DNA of 64,000 nucleotides, taken from contig OY743177.1 of NCBI GenBank assembly GCA_963555705.1, positions 310,001-374,000 on the forward strand. The letters run 5' to 3'. The notes under the pieces were generated by a model. It saw nothing but the letters and a program-made list of their open reading frames with translations, did no database searches and was not told the origin of the DNA. Source of the DNA: Ligustrum vulgare. Taxonomy: Eukaryota > Streptophyta > Magnoliopsida > Lamiales > Oleaceae. Numbering within the stretch: position 1 is the first letter of the stretch; each line of letters opens with the position of its first letter. Shown here in pieces: positions 35,969 to 49,571 of the stretch. The translations under genes and the position numbers were made by a program.

Positions 35969-38351
35969 TGCATGAACAACAAATCGATGGTAAGTAGTTT
36001 CCAACTCTCACACCTCCAATTTCCAAAAATCCAATCAACAAGCATATACCAAGCATTATTTTTTTTTATGGATGAATTTTTCTTTTTTATATTCATGTCT
36101 TTTACCATCTTTGGACAGAACTTTTCATACTACTTTCTATATCACCCCTGTAGTGAGCGTTAGGTCGATAGCTCCCAAGCCAGATGACTTTAGGACACTA
36201 GGTTCAAAGAACCCCTCAGACTTAATTAACTTAGTTATAAAGGCTTAAACAGAAAAGTTAAAGATGTTTTAGCATCTTATGTGTAAGTTCACTCTCCGTA
36301 CTTGCTTTCTAATTGACCCCTGTAGCGAACGTTGGGCCGATAGCTCCCAACTCATTTGAGTTTAGGGTACCATGTTTGAAAATGCTAACTTGCTCGAGTC
36401 AAAAAGGAATTTGAAGAGTAGAATAAGATCTTCAACATTTTTCTATTTTTATGATGGTATTGGTTTGTACTTGTTGACCAAAACTTCATCAACCAAAAGT
36501 ATAAAAATCAAGAACTTCAGACCCTTAACCCATTAATTCATACATGCACAAACATTTCCACCCCCAATCTACTTCTTGAGTATCTTGGTTCTAAATTTAA
36601 GGTAGGGATCTAATAACTTATGATTTGGGATTTTTAGTCCATTCTATGTTCAACTTGCAAACACATACCCCACAAATATCAAGCAAATTCCTACACAAGT
36701 AATTCTTTGACAATGGCTATGTGCTCAAGTGATAAAAGTCTGTCATGGATAAATAGCAGGGATAAAACATGTGTCAATTTTGTTCATTATTCTAGCTAAA
36801 GTACAAGAATGATCCAAACTATGTCCTGGCAATAAATAAATAAACAAAAATTTTAAAATTTTCCATTTTCCATTTTTTTAAACCCAAAAATTGAATGAAT
36901 GCATTGCATGAACGAGATTCCCACCCCCAAACTAAAATTAAACATTTCTATCAATGTTTTACAAATAAATAAATTAAATAAGCTTATAATGATTAAGAGG
37001 GTTAGAAACTTCCCGGGTTTGGAGAGTTGGTGTCTCATTTTGAAGCCTTGCTTTGTGTTTTGTTTTGGATAATTTGACTTGTTTTTAGCTCTTCCATGTT
37101 TGGCCAAAGTGTATTCATAGTATCCCATGCAAAACGAGAGGTAAAATATAATATATCAATATTGTATAAGGAATGATATAAATAAATCAACACCTCCAAA
37201 CTAGGACTTAGAAAAATTTCTGAAATTTTTGAAAAGTTGTTGACCATTGATGTTCAGTCCTTGACATCACCTCAAAAAAGTGAAAATTTCTGAGACATCA
37301 CACGGGCATATGAAAGTACATAAATTGGTCTATAACATATCAAAAAATCAGCTCATTTGGAGTCCATTTAGGTCATGAAAACATGTGGTGAAGTAGTGCC
37401 CAGAAGCTGAAATTCAGGTGCAATGGCCTTGCAATTGGTGCAATGGTGTGCATGTTGAGTTCAACGCCTCAAATCAGTGTAATCTACGGATGAATGATTT
37501 TTAAATGATGTAAAACATGTGCTTAAGGTAATCATCCAAAAACATTTGCAAAAACTCAACAAAGAACTCACTGCGGCATTTTATCATATACCTTGTGTGC
37601 ATTGAAAGAAATCAAAGCAAAATAGAGATTTGGATACATGGATCAAACCAAAACAATTTCACCTAGATAACAAAAATTCAATGACCCAATTCCTATTCTA
37701 ATCCAAGCACCAATCATACACAAGTTTAACTCACATATAGAACATGAAGAACACCAAAATTATGATAAATATCAACAGTTATATTTAAGTTCATAACTTT
37801 GATGTGATTTGCAAGTGTTGATGAGGAAGATTGTGACCCAATGTGTGGTGTAAATAGTGGGAAATAATTGGAGACACATTTAAGGGTGATTTGGTGGAGA
37901 GAAAACGAGTTGAGATTGTGAAAATTTGAAGATACATCACTATGCTAAAAAGCTGCCGAATTTGAGCTCCAATCAACTACGCGGCCGCGCAGAATAAAAT
38001 CCCGTGGCCACGTAGTTAAAATCTGGGTGCTTTGCCCGAGTTAAATGTCCAATGTGCAGCCACCTGAATTGAAAGGTGGTGGTGGTGCAGTACTCCGGCT
38101 GAAACTTAAAAATTTTGACTTTTAATTGCAAACTTGATTTTCAACACCTAAATGCCCTCTAATGCATGCAACCGACTTCAAAACACTATGTTCATATCCT
38201 AAGCTCATGCGTCATGTGGGTTGTTGTGATGATAAGCAATGAAAACAAAGAAAATTGCAATGAAACTAAAAGTCCTACTAATTGTCCAAAACATGCATAA
38301 TGCAACCACAACTGAAACTCAAGTCACAAACACATTCATGCATGCACCCTA
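35969..38351 (-). other. Non-coding 3' part of the gypsy insertion
   Basis: No coding signal on either strand. A block with GACCCCTGTAGCGAACG and GCCGATAGCTCCCAA occurs twice (about 36140 and 36318), and CCACCCCCAA purine/pyrimidine tracts occur at 36557 and 36919. A CG-rich palindromic patch (ACGCGGCCGCG, GTGGCCACG) lies at 37979-38012. These resemble the 3' untranslated zones of Athila/Tat elements. Confidence 0.55.
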
Positions 38352-38793
38352 TGTAAACTATAATCCTAATGCGGAACATATAAATTTAAACATGATTCTA
38401 TTCAGGATCTTGACCATAAAAATTAATTAATGTAAATCATAAAACATACTAGAATCCATAGCAATAATGTTGAAAAGTTATGAGTTCGTGTCACAGCTTT
38501 AATTGAATCCCGAAGAAAAATATTGATATGAAATTCGTCTTCTCTCTCTTAACCTAAACCTTTAACTGTGTTTCATAAGATTGAACTCTAATGATGGAAT
38601 TCGAGTTCAATTTATATAGGTAGAGAGAGGGGCCGAATTTCCTATTGTCTTTTAATCTCAACCGTCCATCAAGGTTGAAATATTAATAGGAAATACTTCT
38701 AATTAAACCAAGTTACAATTAATTCAGCAATTTACCTAATTAAACCAAGATACGTTATATGGGCCACATAATGAGAACACAAAATATCTAACA
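38352..38793 (-). repeat. 3' LTR of copia B (442 bp)
   Basis: Plus strand TGTAAACTATAATC to AATATCTAACA, followed (38794-38810) by the complement of the purine-rich primer GGATCAAGTGGTAGAC. Confidence 0.9.
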
Positions 38794-39328
38794 GTCTACC
38801 ACTTGATCCATATGACAATCCTATTTATCGTTTCATATAAGAATCATGAGGCGAGCAAAAATGCTGAATTAATATACTTAAAATGTTTATCGTAATTACC
38901 TTAGTTAATTGAATCACTGATAAGAGTTATAACGGTAACATGTTAATTAAAACACATGGTCCCTTCCATGTACTACTGATCAATAATCCACTCAACAAAG
39001 TATGTATAGCGAAGTAATCATAATGATGTCTTAATTAAAAGACTATTTCTATTATTATTATCCATTTGCATAATGTATACAAAAATGGAAATATAAAAAC
39101 TCAGAATTTTCAATAATGAAATTTCAAAATAATGTCAAAATAAGGACACGGAGCAATCCACATACAAGAAGAGAAACTATTCGTTACACTCAAGACCCAT
39201 TGCTTCAGCATGCTACTTAAATGTCTTGGGTGATAACCCTTTAGTTAGTGGATTTGTGTAACCGGTCACCTCAAGGTGATCAATATGGCTAAATGTGAGC
39301 ATATGTTTCTTTGTTCCCTATAAGTATC

Positions 39329-41363
39329 TCAACACTTTCTTAGCAGCTTTCCAAACCAATGATCAATTCCTAGATTGCTTTGATAATGGCCCAACATATC
39401 GATTGCAAAGCTAATGTTTGGCCTGGTGAAAACTTGTGCATACATTAAGCTTCCTACAAGAGAAACATAAGGAAAATTTTTAATTTGTTCACGTTCCAAT
39501 TCGTTAGATGACACTGGGTTAGATTGAATTTATCCCCTTTCCGAATTGGAACAACATTAGGATCACAAGACACCATATTAAATCTTTCCAAGACTTTTGT
39601 GATATAGGCATTCTGAGGCATTCCTAAAATCTACATGATCTATCACAAAATATTTCTATTCCGATCTCGAGTGATGCCTCCCCCATATATTTCATTTTAA
39701 AGTTTTGGGAAAGAAAATCCTTAGTTTCCCGTAATAAACCAACGTCACTGCCGGCAATTTTATGTCATCAACATATTGGACAAAAAATGCAAATTTACTC
39801 CCACTGATCTTCAGGTATATACATTGATCAACAATGTTTTCAGTAAACCCAAAAGAACTAATGGTAGTGTTAAACTTAATATACCATTTTCATGAAGCTT
39901 GTTTTAGTCCATATATTGACTTTTTTTAAAAACAGACCATGTTTTCCATTCCATCTGTAATGAAGCCTTCTGATTATGCCATCTAGACTTCTTCTTCCAA
40001 AGTCCCATTAAAAAAAGCTGCTTTCACATCCATTTGATGTAGCTCTAAATCAAAATGAGCAACTAACGCCAAAATGATTTGTGATGAATCTTTTTTAGAA
40101 ACTGGAGAGAAGGTTTCATTGAAATCGATGCATTCTTCCTGATTAAGCCATTTGGCTACAAGTTTGGCTTTATATCGTTCAATATTTCCATGAGAGTCAC
40201 ATTTAGTTTTAAAAATCCCTTTACAACCAACTTTCTTGTGCCCTTTCGATAATTCAACTAAATCCCAGACTTTATTAGCAGCCATAGATTTCATCTCCTC
40301 AAACATGGCATCGATCCATTTTTCAGATTCTTCACATTTAATGGCTTGTGTGTACATAACTGGATCTTTTCTCATCCCTATGTTAAATTCAGATTCTTGT
40401 AAATACAACACGTAATCATCCGAAATAGCTAATTTCTTGGGTCTTTGGGACCTCCTTATGCTACTTTTGGTGTTGCATTTACATTTGGTTTAATGACGAC
40501 AGTCTCATTATGGAGTTCAGGATTATGGACATTTTGTTCTACATTGTTGATTGGATCAACAACAACATTAGGCAGAACTATGTCATTTGAAATTCGTGAT
40601 AAGGGAATTGGTACCCGAATTTCTTGAATAATCACTTCTTTAACTTTATCACTACCACTGACTTCGCCATTCTAAATGAATTTAGCATTACCGATTTCTA
40701 CAATTCTCGTACTATGATTAGGACAGTAAAACCTATACCCTTTTAATTTTTTTGGGTATCCAATATAATAACCACTAATGATTTTTGGATCCAGTTTCTT
40801 TTCTTGTGGATTATAAATGCGTGCCTCCATTGGGCAGCCCCATACATGCAAATGTCTTAAACATGGTTTCCATCCTTTCCACATTTCAAAAGGTGTCTTA
40901 GGAATAACTTTACTGGGAACCCGATTTAAGATATACACAGCGGTCCTAGGGGCATGCATCCACAACGATATGGGAAAATTAGCATTACTCATCATACTCC
41001 TAACCATTTCCATAAGTCTGCGATTGCGTCTTTTAGCTACACCATTCTGCCAAGGAGAACCCAGCATTGTGTATTGAGCACAAATTCCTAGCTTTTCTAA
41101 GAGTTTTGCGAAAGGACCAGGACATTATCCATATTCATCATATTTTTCATAATATTCACCACCCATATCGGATCTAATAATTTTCACCTTTTTACCTAAT
41201 TGTCTCTCAACTTCAGTAATATAAGTTTTTACAGCATTTACAAATTGAGATTTGTCATGCAAAAGGTAAATATAGCAATAACGTGAAAAGTCGACAATAA
41301 AGGTGATAAAATATTTTTCTCCACTAATTGATGGAGCATCAAAAGGTCCACAAATATCTGTAT
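39329..41363 (-). pseudogene. Copia B integrase core and RT
   Basis: Reading leftward from 41363: DICGPFDAPSISGEKYFITF, then IIRSDMGGEYYEKYDEYG with the second catalytic Asp, then SPWQNGVAKRRNRRLMEMVR (from 41067) where the catalytic Glu of NGVAERRN is Lys. The integrase C-terminus follows (VWGCPMEARIYNPQEKKLDP). RT at 40411-39983 has FNETFSPVSKKDSSQII, LHQMDVKAAFFNGTLEEEV. 39514-39329 gives YVSLVGSLMYAQVFTRPNI. Frames break repeatedly; the region with the YVDD box near 39775 is damaged. Confidence 0.88.
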
Positions 41364-42595
41364 TGAAAATTTAAAGTTGTCTAATTCTTAATTAAGATAC
41401 AACTGACTGTCGCAGATTTTTCTAGGCAGTTACGGATTAATATGGGAACGTGAAGTTTTGTCTTAGCGCAGGACTAGATGAATCTTGCTAGCACAGATTC
41501 GTCTGGATTATAAAACGTGAATAGACCAGTTTAAACAATGCAGAAATGTAAATAGACAAGAACACAATATTTGAGCTTTACGTGAAAAAAATCCTAATAG
41601 GGAAAACCCACGTGCCCGCACCCTACGGACAAAAATCAATCACTATAAAAAAAAGTTTTTACATAAAACAATCTAAACTATAAGATAAATCTACGCATAG
41701 ACTTATCAAACACCCAAGAAATAAATCACTCACTGATTCTTCTATGGTGTGTAATATGAGCTGGCGTTCCACCACTCTTCAGTAGCTTTCTTTGAAACTG
41801 CAACAATCTTCAGCAAATTCGAACTCCCGTTCGATCTTGATACAAACCTCCTGTTTGATCTTCTAGACGAAAGACTTTTCTTCTTGTAGTGATGAAAAAC
41901 TCCTCCCGGAGAATTGAAGTTAAAATGTTGAAAAAGCCGTGTTTAATTAGCACCACACGAAAATATTAGCTTCAAGACTTAAGAGAAAAACATCATGTCT
42001 TTCTCCGTATATATAGCACACGAGTTGCTTGTCTTCCAAGACTCCTAATTGTGCAAGATCTCTATTACCTGCAATAAATCAAAGATAATTACAAGTTAAT
42101 AGAGATAAGGTAAGATAATCATAAATTAAAGATTTCTACCATAAGTTAAGATAAGATAATCAAGATTAGTTATGAAACAAAATGATTTTACCATAAATGA
42201 ATCACTTACCAATCAAGTGATATACACAAACTTGGACACCAAGAAATAAGTCCAAGATTCTCGGCCAATCAGAGTTTTTCTTTATCTTGAATTCTTATTC
42301 TTGTCATGAATTAAGTGATAAGATGGAATTTTAGCCCAAGTATAACATTATCATAATGCTCAATATTTATCATAAAAGATAAGTAACATAATTTATCTCC
42401 AAACATTACCAAATAGCACGAGATAATTATTCCAAGAAATTTGGAAGATAAATATAATCATAAGCCCAAGAAATTATAAATTAATTTAATTAAACTTAAT
42501 AAATTACTAAATACACATATTTAGTAATTAAATTAAATTCGCTTCAATTACGAACATGTAGAAAAATAGAAAATGCCAACTTCAATAAGTTAACA
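41364..42595. mobile_element. Solo LTR (1232 bp) inside copia B integrase
   Basis: Perfect 5-bp duplication TGTAT (41359-41363, 42596-42600), with ends TGAAAATTTAAAG and AAGTTAACA. Removing it joins the integrase zinc region (KRSHKK) to the catalytic start (TDICGP). It contains a TATA-like CGTATATATAGCAC near 42008 and the block CCTAATAGGGAAAACCC near 41592. Confidence 0.88.
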
Positions 42596-44100
42596 TGTAT
42601 ATATAGCAGATCGTTACTTCTTGTGGCTCCTTTTCTTGGTATGTTTGGTTTGTTTACCCTTAATACAATCCACACAAGTACCAAAATCAGTAAAATCAAG
42701 ATTTGTGAGAATCTCATTTTTTTTCTTTACCTAATAAATTGATTCTTTCCCTGGATATATGACCCAGCCTTTTATGCCATAAGAAAGAAGAACTTTCATT
42801 CGTCATATTACGTTTCAAACCAACTTTCGGATGCAAGGTAACAAGAAGAGATTCAGAAAAGGAAGAATCAAGATTAATTTGATATAAGTCATTGACCAAA
42901 ATTCTCGAACCAATAGAATCATTGTTCTTGTATAAAATAAAACAACCACCACCCATTTTAAAGGAGAAACCTTCCTTATCAAGTTTCGAAAAGGAGATTA
43001 GATTACGAGAAACAGAAGGAACATAAAGAGTTTACTCTAAATCTAAGAAAAATCAGAGTCTAATACTAAACGAAATGTGCCAATGGCTTGAACTAGGGCT
43101 TTGACTCTATTTCTCATGTAAATGTAGTCTTGATTTGGATTTGTGGTCTGGGTTGTAAGGAATCCTTGCATCGAGTTTGAAACATGAACATTAGAACCAA
43201 AATCAATCCACCAAGTATTAGAAAGTGCTTCAACAAAATTTGATTCAAAACATACAAAAGTCAAAGGCTTTCCCTCCTTTTCAAATCAAACTTTGCGTTT
43301 CAAGCAATCTTTTTTAATGTGCCCACCCTTTTTACAAAAGTGGCGCTTGTCATCATTCTTAACTTTCTTCAGTATGGGTCGATCTGATTCATTGGATGGG
43401 CCCTTCTTAATGCCCTTCCCAATTCGCTTTCCGAATTTTTTCTTCCCATTATTATGAACCATGTAGTTTGCTTGAGCAACATGACCACCCTGCTGCTTAA
43501 TTCGAGCCTCTTCTTGAACCAGCTTGTTGGTCAATTCATTCACATTCCACTTATCCTTAATCGTGTTATAATGAATTTGAAAAGGACCATACTATTGAGG
43601 TTTTGAGTTTAGAATAAATTGGACGAGGAACGAATCAGCCACTGTCATGCCCAATTTGCCTAATTTTGTAGCTAGATTAGTCATGTCAAGAACATGTTGT
43701 TGCATAGTTTTGGAGCCATCAAAACGGGTTGTGGTGAATTTAGCCATAAGTTTTCCAGGAATTGCTTTATCAGCAGTCTTAAAGCATTCGGTTATAGTAG
43801 ATAAGTATTCCTTAGCTATCTCGGTTTCTTTAATGGAAGTTTTACTTTTTTGGAAGCAGTGGTTAGGCGCATAAATTTCAAGCACAGTTTGTTGGCTCTA
43901 TCCCAAGTATTGAAGGCTTTAACTTCATCTTCTGTGAACGAAGCATTAAGATCAGTAGGTTTGTCCACAGTAAGAGCCAAGTCAATATCAAGAACGCCCA
44001 AACTGAACTCAACACGCTCCTTCCACTCCAAGTAGTTAGTTCCATCTAGTTCAGGAATGAAGTTGATATAGGTATTAAGTTGACCAGGATGTGGAACTGC
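42596..44100 (-). pseudogene. Copia B gag, protease and integrase zinc region
   Basis: Gag from about 44080 includes ELDGTNYLEWKERVEFSLGVL, then FTEDEVKAFNTWDRANKLCL, then AKFTTTRFDGSKTMQQHVLD (43885-43592). The zinc knuckle reads HFCKKGGHIKKDCLKRK (43543-43286), lacking the first Cys. Protease (43264-43043) reads WWIDFGSNVHVSN in place of D(S/T)GA. Pre-integrase (42956-42714) has SSFLWHKRLGHISRERI. Several frame breaks. Confidence 0.87.
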
Positions 44101-45590
44101 ATTATAGAAACAAGCTCACTACATTTATTCTTTGAGTTATAAACACAATAAACATATATGACTAAGATTTATACATAAGTGAGTGATCAAAACTAAATCA
44201 ACCTCGTAATGTTTATTCTACTATTAATGTATGGTATACCTGTGGGTGACACATAACACAAGTAAATAAACTAACAGTGATATTACTTAGTCTAACATTC
44301 ATCAACATAATATGAGTTCACTGTGGTGAACACCAACCAATAATATGAATGTCATACAGGATAACAATATGCATGTACTAAACTGAAACCACTATGGTGA
44401 TTATGAATTCAGTATAACATGTATATTGTAGTTCAAATCGTATGCATAACTTAATAGATACATACAACATATCATTAATATTGGCAAAATAATAATATTT
44501 GCCAAAACCATGAGATTTTCAAACCTTAAGGATTAAGTAATCATTAAGTTGGAGGGTTAAATTGCAATTTAATTAATTAATTGACCAATTATGAAAGATT
44601 TTTTAAACTTGAAAGATTAAATGCTATTTATCCCAAACTTTAGTGGTCAATTAATTATAATCTCAAACTTTAGAGACTAAATTAGAAATCCAGAACTTTG
44701 AAAGGCCCAACTTAAATACTTTTATAAATTTAGGGGCTGATTTTATAAAGTTCAAAACTTTGAAGGCTAACTTATGTGATTTGGTAACTTTAGGATTAAA
44801 CATTTAATCCAAAACAAAAGAGTGGACCGGAGGTGCAATTAAACATAATTTTCCAAAATTGCAAAAGAAGCCCTTGAAAACTTCAAATTTTCGTCATGAA
44901 ATCCTTGAATCTAAAAAACGGATTGCAGCAGTTAGGTTTCGTTTAACTCTAATCACCGCCGACGCCACCAAATCCAATGGCTCAACCCGCGGCAACCCTC
45001 CTTCGCGCCTACCTGCTCTGCTTCCCCGTGAACAATACCGCGATGCAGCACCAGTCCTAGCGCTGCTCACCATATCACCACACGCAGCTCGCGTATGGCA
45101 GTGCAGTAAGTTTCGGCGACTTAATCATCCCAAAACCGTTCAAAGCCCAATTCAACAATCCAAAATCAAATATGTATATATCCAAATTCAAAACAAGATT
45201 TCCATATGTTATATATAAGCATACATGTATCTCATAATCAGATTCGAAAATCTTCATAAATACATACACCCAATTGATTTCATCCAGACAAAACCGAACT
45301 CAAGACCAGATTGCTGAATCTGAATCTTCAACAGTCGAACATAATCCATACAATATAGTAAAACCCATATTTTAACTCAACATCCAAACCCCAAGATTCA
45401 CATTTCAAAATTCGACAGAAGATTTTCGAGAAAGTAAGAATGTTGGAAGTAAACATATCAATTTGCTTTCGTAATTGCAGTAAGTAATAATCATATCGAT
45501 GCATAATCCAGAATTAATAATCTAATAATCAACATGATGATTGTTCTGATTTCTTCATGCACAGAATTAATTATTATAGTCCAACTTTTC
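44101..45590. other. Long leader of copia B, no gene
   Basis: Between primer site and gag, nearly 1.5 kb without coding signal. It holds AAACTTTAGAGACTAAATT-like short repeats (44590-44800) and a GC-richer patch (44950-45070). An unrecognised insertion may account for the length. Confidence 0.45.
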
Positions 45591-45602
45591 TCTGATACCA
45601 CA

Positions 45603-46044
45603 TGTAAACTATAATCTTAATACAGAATATATAAATTTAAACATGATTTTATTTATGATCTTGACTATAAAAATTAATTACTTTAAATCATAAAACATAC
45701 CAGAATCCATAGCAATAATGTTGAAAAGTTATGAGTTCTTGTCATAGCTTTAATTGAATCCCAAAGAAAAATATTGATATGAAATTCACCTTCTCTCTCT
45801 TAACCTAAACCTTTAATTGTGTTTCATAAGATTGAACTCTAATGATGGAATTTAAGTTCAGTATATATAGGTAGAGAGATGGGTCGAATTTCCTATTGTC
45901 TTTTAATCTCAACCGTCCATCAAGGTTGTAGTATTAATATGAAATACTTCTAATTAAACCAGGTTTCTATTAATTCAACAGTTTACCTAATTAAACCAGG
46001 ATACGTTATATGGGCTACATAATGAGAACACAAAATATCTAACA
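45603..46044 (-). repeat. 5' LTR of copia B (442 bp)
   Basis: Same length and ends as 38352-38793, differing at a few percent of sites. Its inner end abuts the tRNA-Met type primer site at 45591-45601. Confidence 0.9.
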
Positions 46045-47055
46045 GTCTGCCACTTGGTCCATATGACAATCCTATTTATCGTTTCATATAAGAATCATGA
46101 GGCGCGCAAAAATGCTGCATTAATATACTTAAAAGGTTTATCGTAATTACCTTAGTTAATTGAATCACTGATAAGAGTCATAGAGGTTCCATATTAATTA
46201 AAAAATATGGTCCCTTCCATGTACTACTGATCAATAATCCACTCAACAAAGTATGTATAGCGAAGTAATCATAATGGTCCCCATAATGTCTTAATTAAAA
46301 GACTATTTCTGTTATTATTATCCATTTGCATAATGTATACAAAAATGGAAATATAAAAATTCAAAATTTTCAATAATGAAATTTCAAAATAATGTCAAAA
46401 TAAGGACACGGAGTAATCCACATACAAGAAGAGAAACTATTCGTTATACTCAAGACCCATTGCATCAGCATGCTGCTTAAATGTTTTGGGGTGATAACCC
46501 TTTAGTTAGTGGATTTGCGTAACCGGTCACCTCAAGGTGATCAATATGGCTAAATGTGAGCATATGTTTCTTTGTTCCCTATAAGTATCTCAACACTTTC
46601 TTAGCAGCTTTCCAATGATCAATTCCTAGATTGCTTTGATAATGGCCCAACATACCGATTGCAAAGCTAATGTTTGGCCTAGTGCAAACTTGTGCATACA
46701 TTAAGCTTCCTACAAGAGAAGCATAAGGAAAATTTTTAATTTGTTCACGTTCCAATTTAATTTGAGGACACTGGGTTAGGTTGAATTTATCCCCCTTCCG
46801 AATTGGAACAACATTAGGATTGCAAGACACCATATTAAATCTTTCCAAAACTTTTGTAATATAGGCATTCTGAGGCATTCCTAAAATCTACGTGATCTAT
46901 CACGAAATATTTCTATTCCGGTCTCGAATGATGCCTCTCCCATATCTTTCATTTCAAAGTTTTGGGAAAGAAAATCCTTAGTTTCCCGTAATAAACCAAG
47001 GTCACTGCTGGCAATTTTATGTCATCAACATATTGGACCAAAAATGCAAATTTAC
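46045..47055 (-). mobile_element. Second, truncated copia B internal end (tandem unit)
   Basis: Near-copy of 38794-39805: purine tract, 3' untranslated region and RT C-terminus (46878-46579: MPQNAYITKVLERFNMVSCN, IRKGDKFNLTQ, SLVGSLMYAQVCTRPNISFA). It ends abruptly at about 47055 in gypsy sequence. TGTAACA at 47056-47062 could be the stump of a lost LTR start (TGTTA on the minus strand). Confidence 0.88.
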
Positions 47056-47228
47056 ATGTAACATGTATGCATCCTAAGCAAGCTCATAGGTAATAATGCA
47101 ATGCTAAGCGATTAGATAAATCAAAAGAAATAAATTAAAACAAAATAGCAAAAGAGTTTAAGGAATTGGGTTGCCTCCCAATAAGCGCTCCATTTAAAGT
47201 CTGAAGCTCGACCTTTTTGTAAGAATCA

Positions 47229-47855
47229 TCAGGGAGGCCTGAATTCTGATGTTGAGCCCCTACAATCATCTCGGGTCCTGTACCCAAAATGCTCCCAATA
47301 TCTAATCGTCTGATCTACATCAATTCTGGAGCAATTTTCAAGTTGTGACTCATGGACACTCATTTGCATCATAGTGAATGTCAGCTCATCATTTTCAGTT
47401 CTAAGTACTACATGTCCATTTTCGACATCAATTAATGCTCGAGTAGTGGCAAAAAATGGTCGACCCAGAATCAATAGCATATTTTCATCCTCCTCCATTC
47501 TATAATTATGAAGTCAACTAGAAAGATGAACTTATTAGTCTTACACATCTTCCATGACTCCATATGGAGAGCAAGTAAAACGATCAGCTAACTGCAGCTT
47601 GATATTACTTTTCTTTGGCTCTCCCAATCTCAACTTTCTATACACAGAAAGAGACATCAAGTTAATGATCACCCCAAGATCACAAAAAACTTTGTTAAAC
47701 TGTTGGTCTCCAATTATGCAAGGTATCGAAAAGCTTATTGGATCCTTTAACTTAGAAGACAGCTTCTTATGCAAGATTGCGTTGCACTCTTCATTCAGTG
47801 ACATCTCTTGGAGGTCCTCGAGCTTCTTCTTACTTGACATCATCTTTTTCAACAA
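47229..47855 (-). pseudogene. Gypsy protease region
   Basis: 47855-47541 has NEECNAILHKKLSSKLKDP and IPCIIGDQQFNKVFCDLG followed by NLMSLSVYRKLRLGE; DLG is the aspartic protease site (normally DLGAS). 47498-47229 continues LLILGRPFFATTRALIDVE. Pol stops here: the sequence then passes into a GAGCGCTTATTGGGAGGCAACCC-type non-coding segment and copia B. Confidence 0.85.
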
Positions 47856-47946
47856 TTTGGCATAGCTGGGAATTCGTGTGATTGCCTACAAGAATGGGAA
47901 GTTGATATGCAGTTTCCTAAGCATGTTGAGAAATTTATTGAACTGG

Positions 47947-49571
47947 TTATCCTCCTTTTTTTTGTAACCTCTGCGGGAATGAGACTTGTGGATTTTGAGG
48001 CTTAATTTCTAATTTCACCTCATATCCCTTGTCCTTCTTTTCAGATGAACTCTCAGGCATTTCCATGTGCTTCTTACCTCTCTCATCCCAAACCTCAGCT
48101 GATCTTTTCACATGCACCTTAGGTAATTGAAGACCACTTCGAGTGGTAATTACATTTAATTCCTCCTTCTTGGTGTGATTTTGCAGCCTTTGAGGGTAAG
48201 GAATTGGAGGTACATAGACCTTATCACAAGAAGAGAAACTGATCCTTCCAGGTACATAGTCCATTTCTTCTTCCATAACTCCAATAGTCATTACCTGCTC
48301 TCTTGGGTTCGTTTCTGTGTTACCAGGTAGTTTCCCAGGTGCCCTAACTGTTAAGGTTTTTGCTATTTGCCCCACCTAAGTTTCCAAATTCTTTATTGAG
48401 GCCTGATGACTTTGCAAGACCATTTCAGTTTTTTGCATGAAGTTTTTTTATTTTTGTTATGAACTAATCTATCTTGTTCATGTACTAATCTATTTTCACT
48501 ACTAACTGGTCCGTTTTGTCCATGAACTTCATCACCATATCCTCCAGATTAGACTTTTTTTCTCTTTTGTTTGATATTGAGGCTTTATTGGTCTAGCACT
48601 GTGACCCTTCCATGAAAAATAGGGATGATTTCGCCAACCTGGGTTGTATGTATTGGAATATGGATTATTTTGGGGATTATCCCCTGCACAAAGTTTACCT
48701 GCTCCACTGGACATGCCAGAATGGGGCAATCTAAGGTAGTGTGGTTTGCACCATATTCATCACAACTCACTTTTTCATATTTAACTGAATTGTTTGCCAT
48801 TGCTATACTTTCCACTTTTGCAGCTAAAGCCTCAATTTTTGCTAAAATTGCAGAGTAGGTGTCAACTTCATACACTCCTGCTGATTTTTTTGAATCACTC
48901 TGCCAGATCCCCACATTGCATTGGTATTTGCAATCCTCTCAAATAACTCCAATGCTTGACCAATTGTTTTTGTAGTCAACGATCCATTCGATGATGAATG
49001 AAGCACCCCTTCATAGAAGAATTTAACTTGATCACCTCTGTTAATCCTATGGTTGGGGCACTTCCTGAGCATGTTTTTAAATCTATTCCAAGCATCATCA
49101 AGGGATTTAACAGCTAGTTGATGGTAAACTGTTATATCATGTCTAAGCTTGGAAACCTTTGCTGGGGGCCTGAATTTAGCACAGAACTTCTGAACCAAGT
49201 CATTCCAAGTAGTTATACTTGTAGCTGGACAAGAGTCTAGTCAATCAACTGCCTTGTCCCTTAAAGTATATGGAAATAACCTGAATTCGATCGCATCATT
49301 AGACACACCCTGATAATTGAAATGTTCACACATGTCCAAGAATTTTGAGACATGTATGTGTAGGTTTTCATGAGGTCTTCCATAGAACTATTGCCCATTT
49401 TGGAACATATTTATGACATTGGTTCTCAGTTGGAAGTTTTCTTACCCCGAATGGTGGATAAACTATGCTGGACTGACTTTGAACCACCTGAGGTGTCATG
49501 AAGTCACCAACCAGCATGTTATCCTCATTAACAGGATCAGCAGCTAGCAACAAATTATCGTTGATTGCCAT
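47947..49571 (-). pseudogene. Gypsy gag
   Basis: From MAINDNLLLAADPVNEDN at 49571, then 49198-48842 with the Athila-type gag block (LRHDITVYHQLAVKSLDDAW, FKNMLRKCPNHRI, FFYEGVLHSS), 48914-48585 with CDEYGANHTTLDCP (a degenerate zinc-knuckle-like region), and 48375-47947 (LNVITTRSGLQLP). Frames shift between pieces, so no intact gag. Gag would form the virus-like particle. Confidence 0.82.

Larger units (their letters stand above)
38352..46044 (-). mobile_element. Copia B: Ty1/copia with 442-bp LTRs, nested in the gypsy element
   Basis: On the minus strand: 5' LTR (46044-45603), primer site TGGTATCAGAG (45591-45601), leader, gag, protease, integrase, RT, purine tract, 3' LTR (38793-38352). 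LTRs start TGTTAGATA and end AGTTTACA. A solo LTR interrupts the integrase. Immediately upstream of the 5' LTR lies another copy of the 3' internal end (46045-47055), so this was part of a tandem LTR-internal-LTR-internal array. No clean TSD is seen. Confidence 0.88.

Noticed and set aside
37979..38012. NotI-like GCGGCCGC as a CpG island or gene promoter
   Set aside because: It is an isolated palindromic patch in gypsy-derived DNA with no gene nearby.
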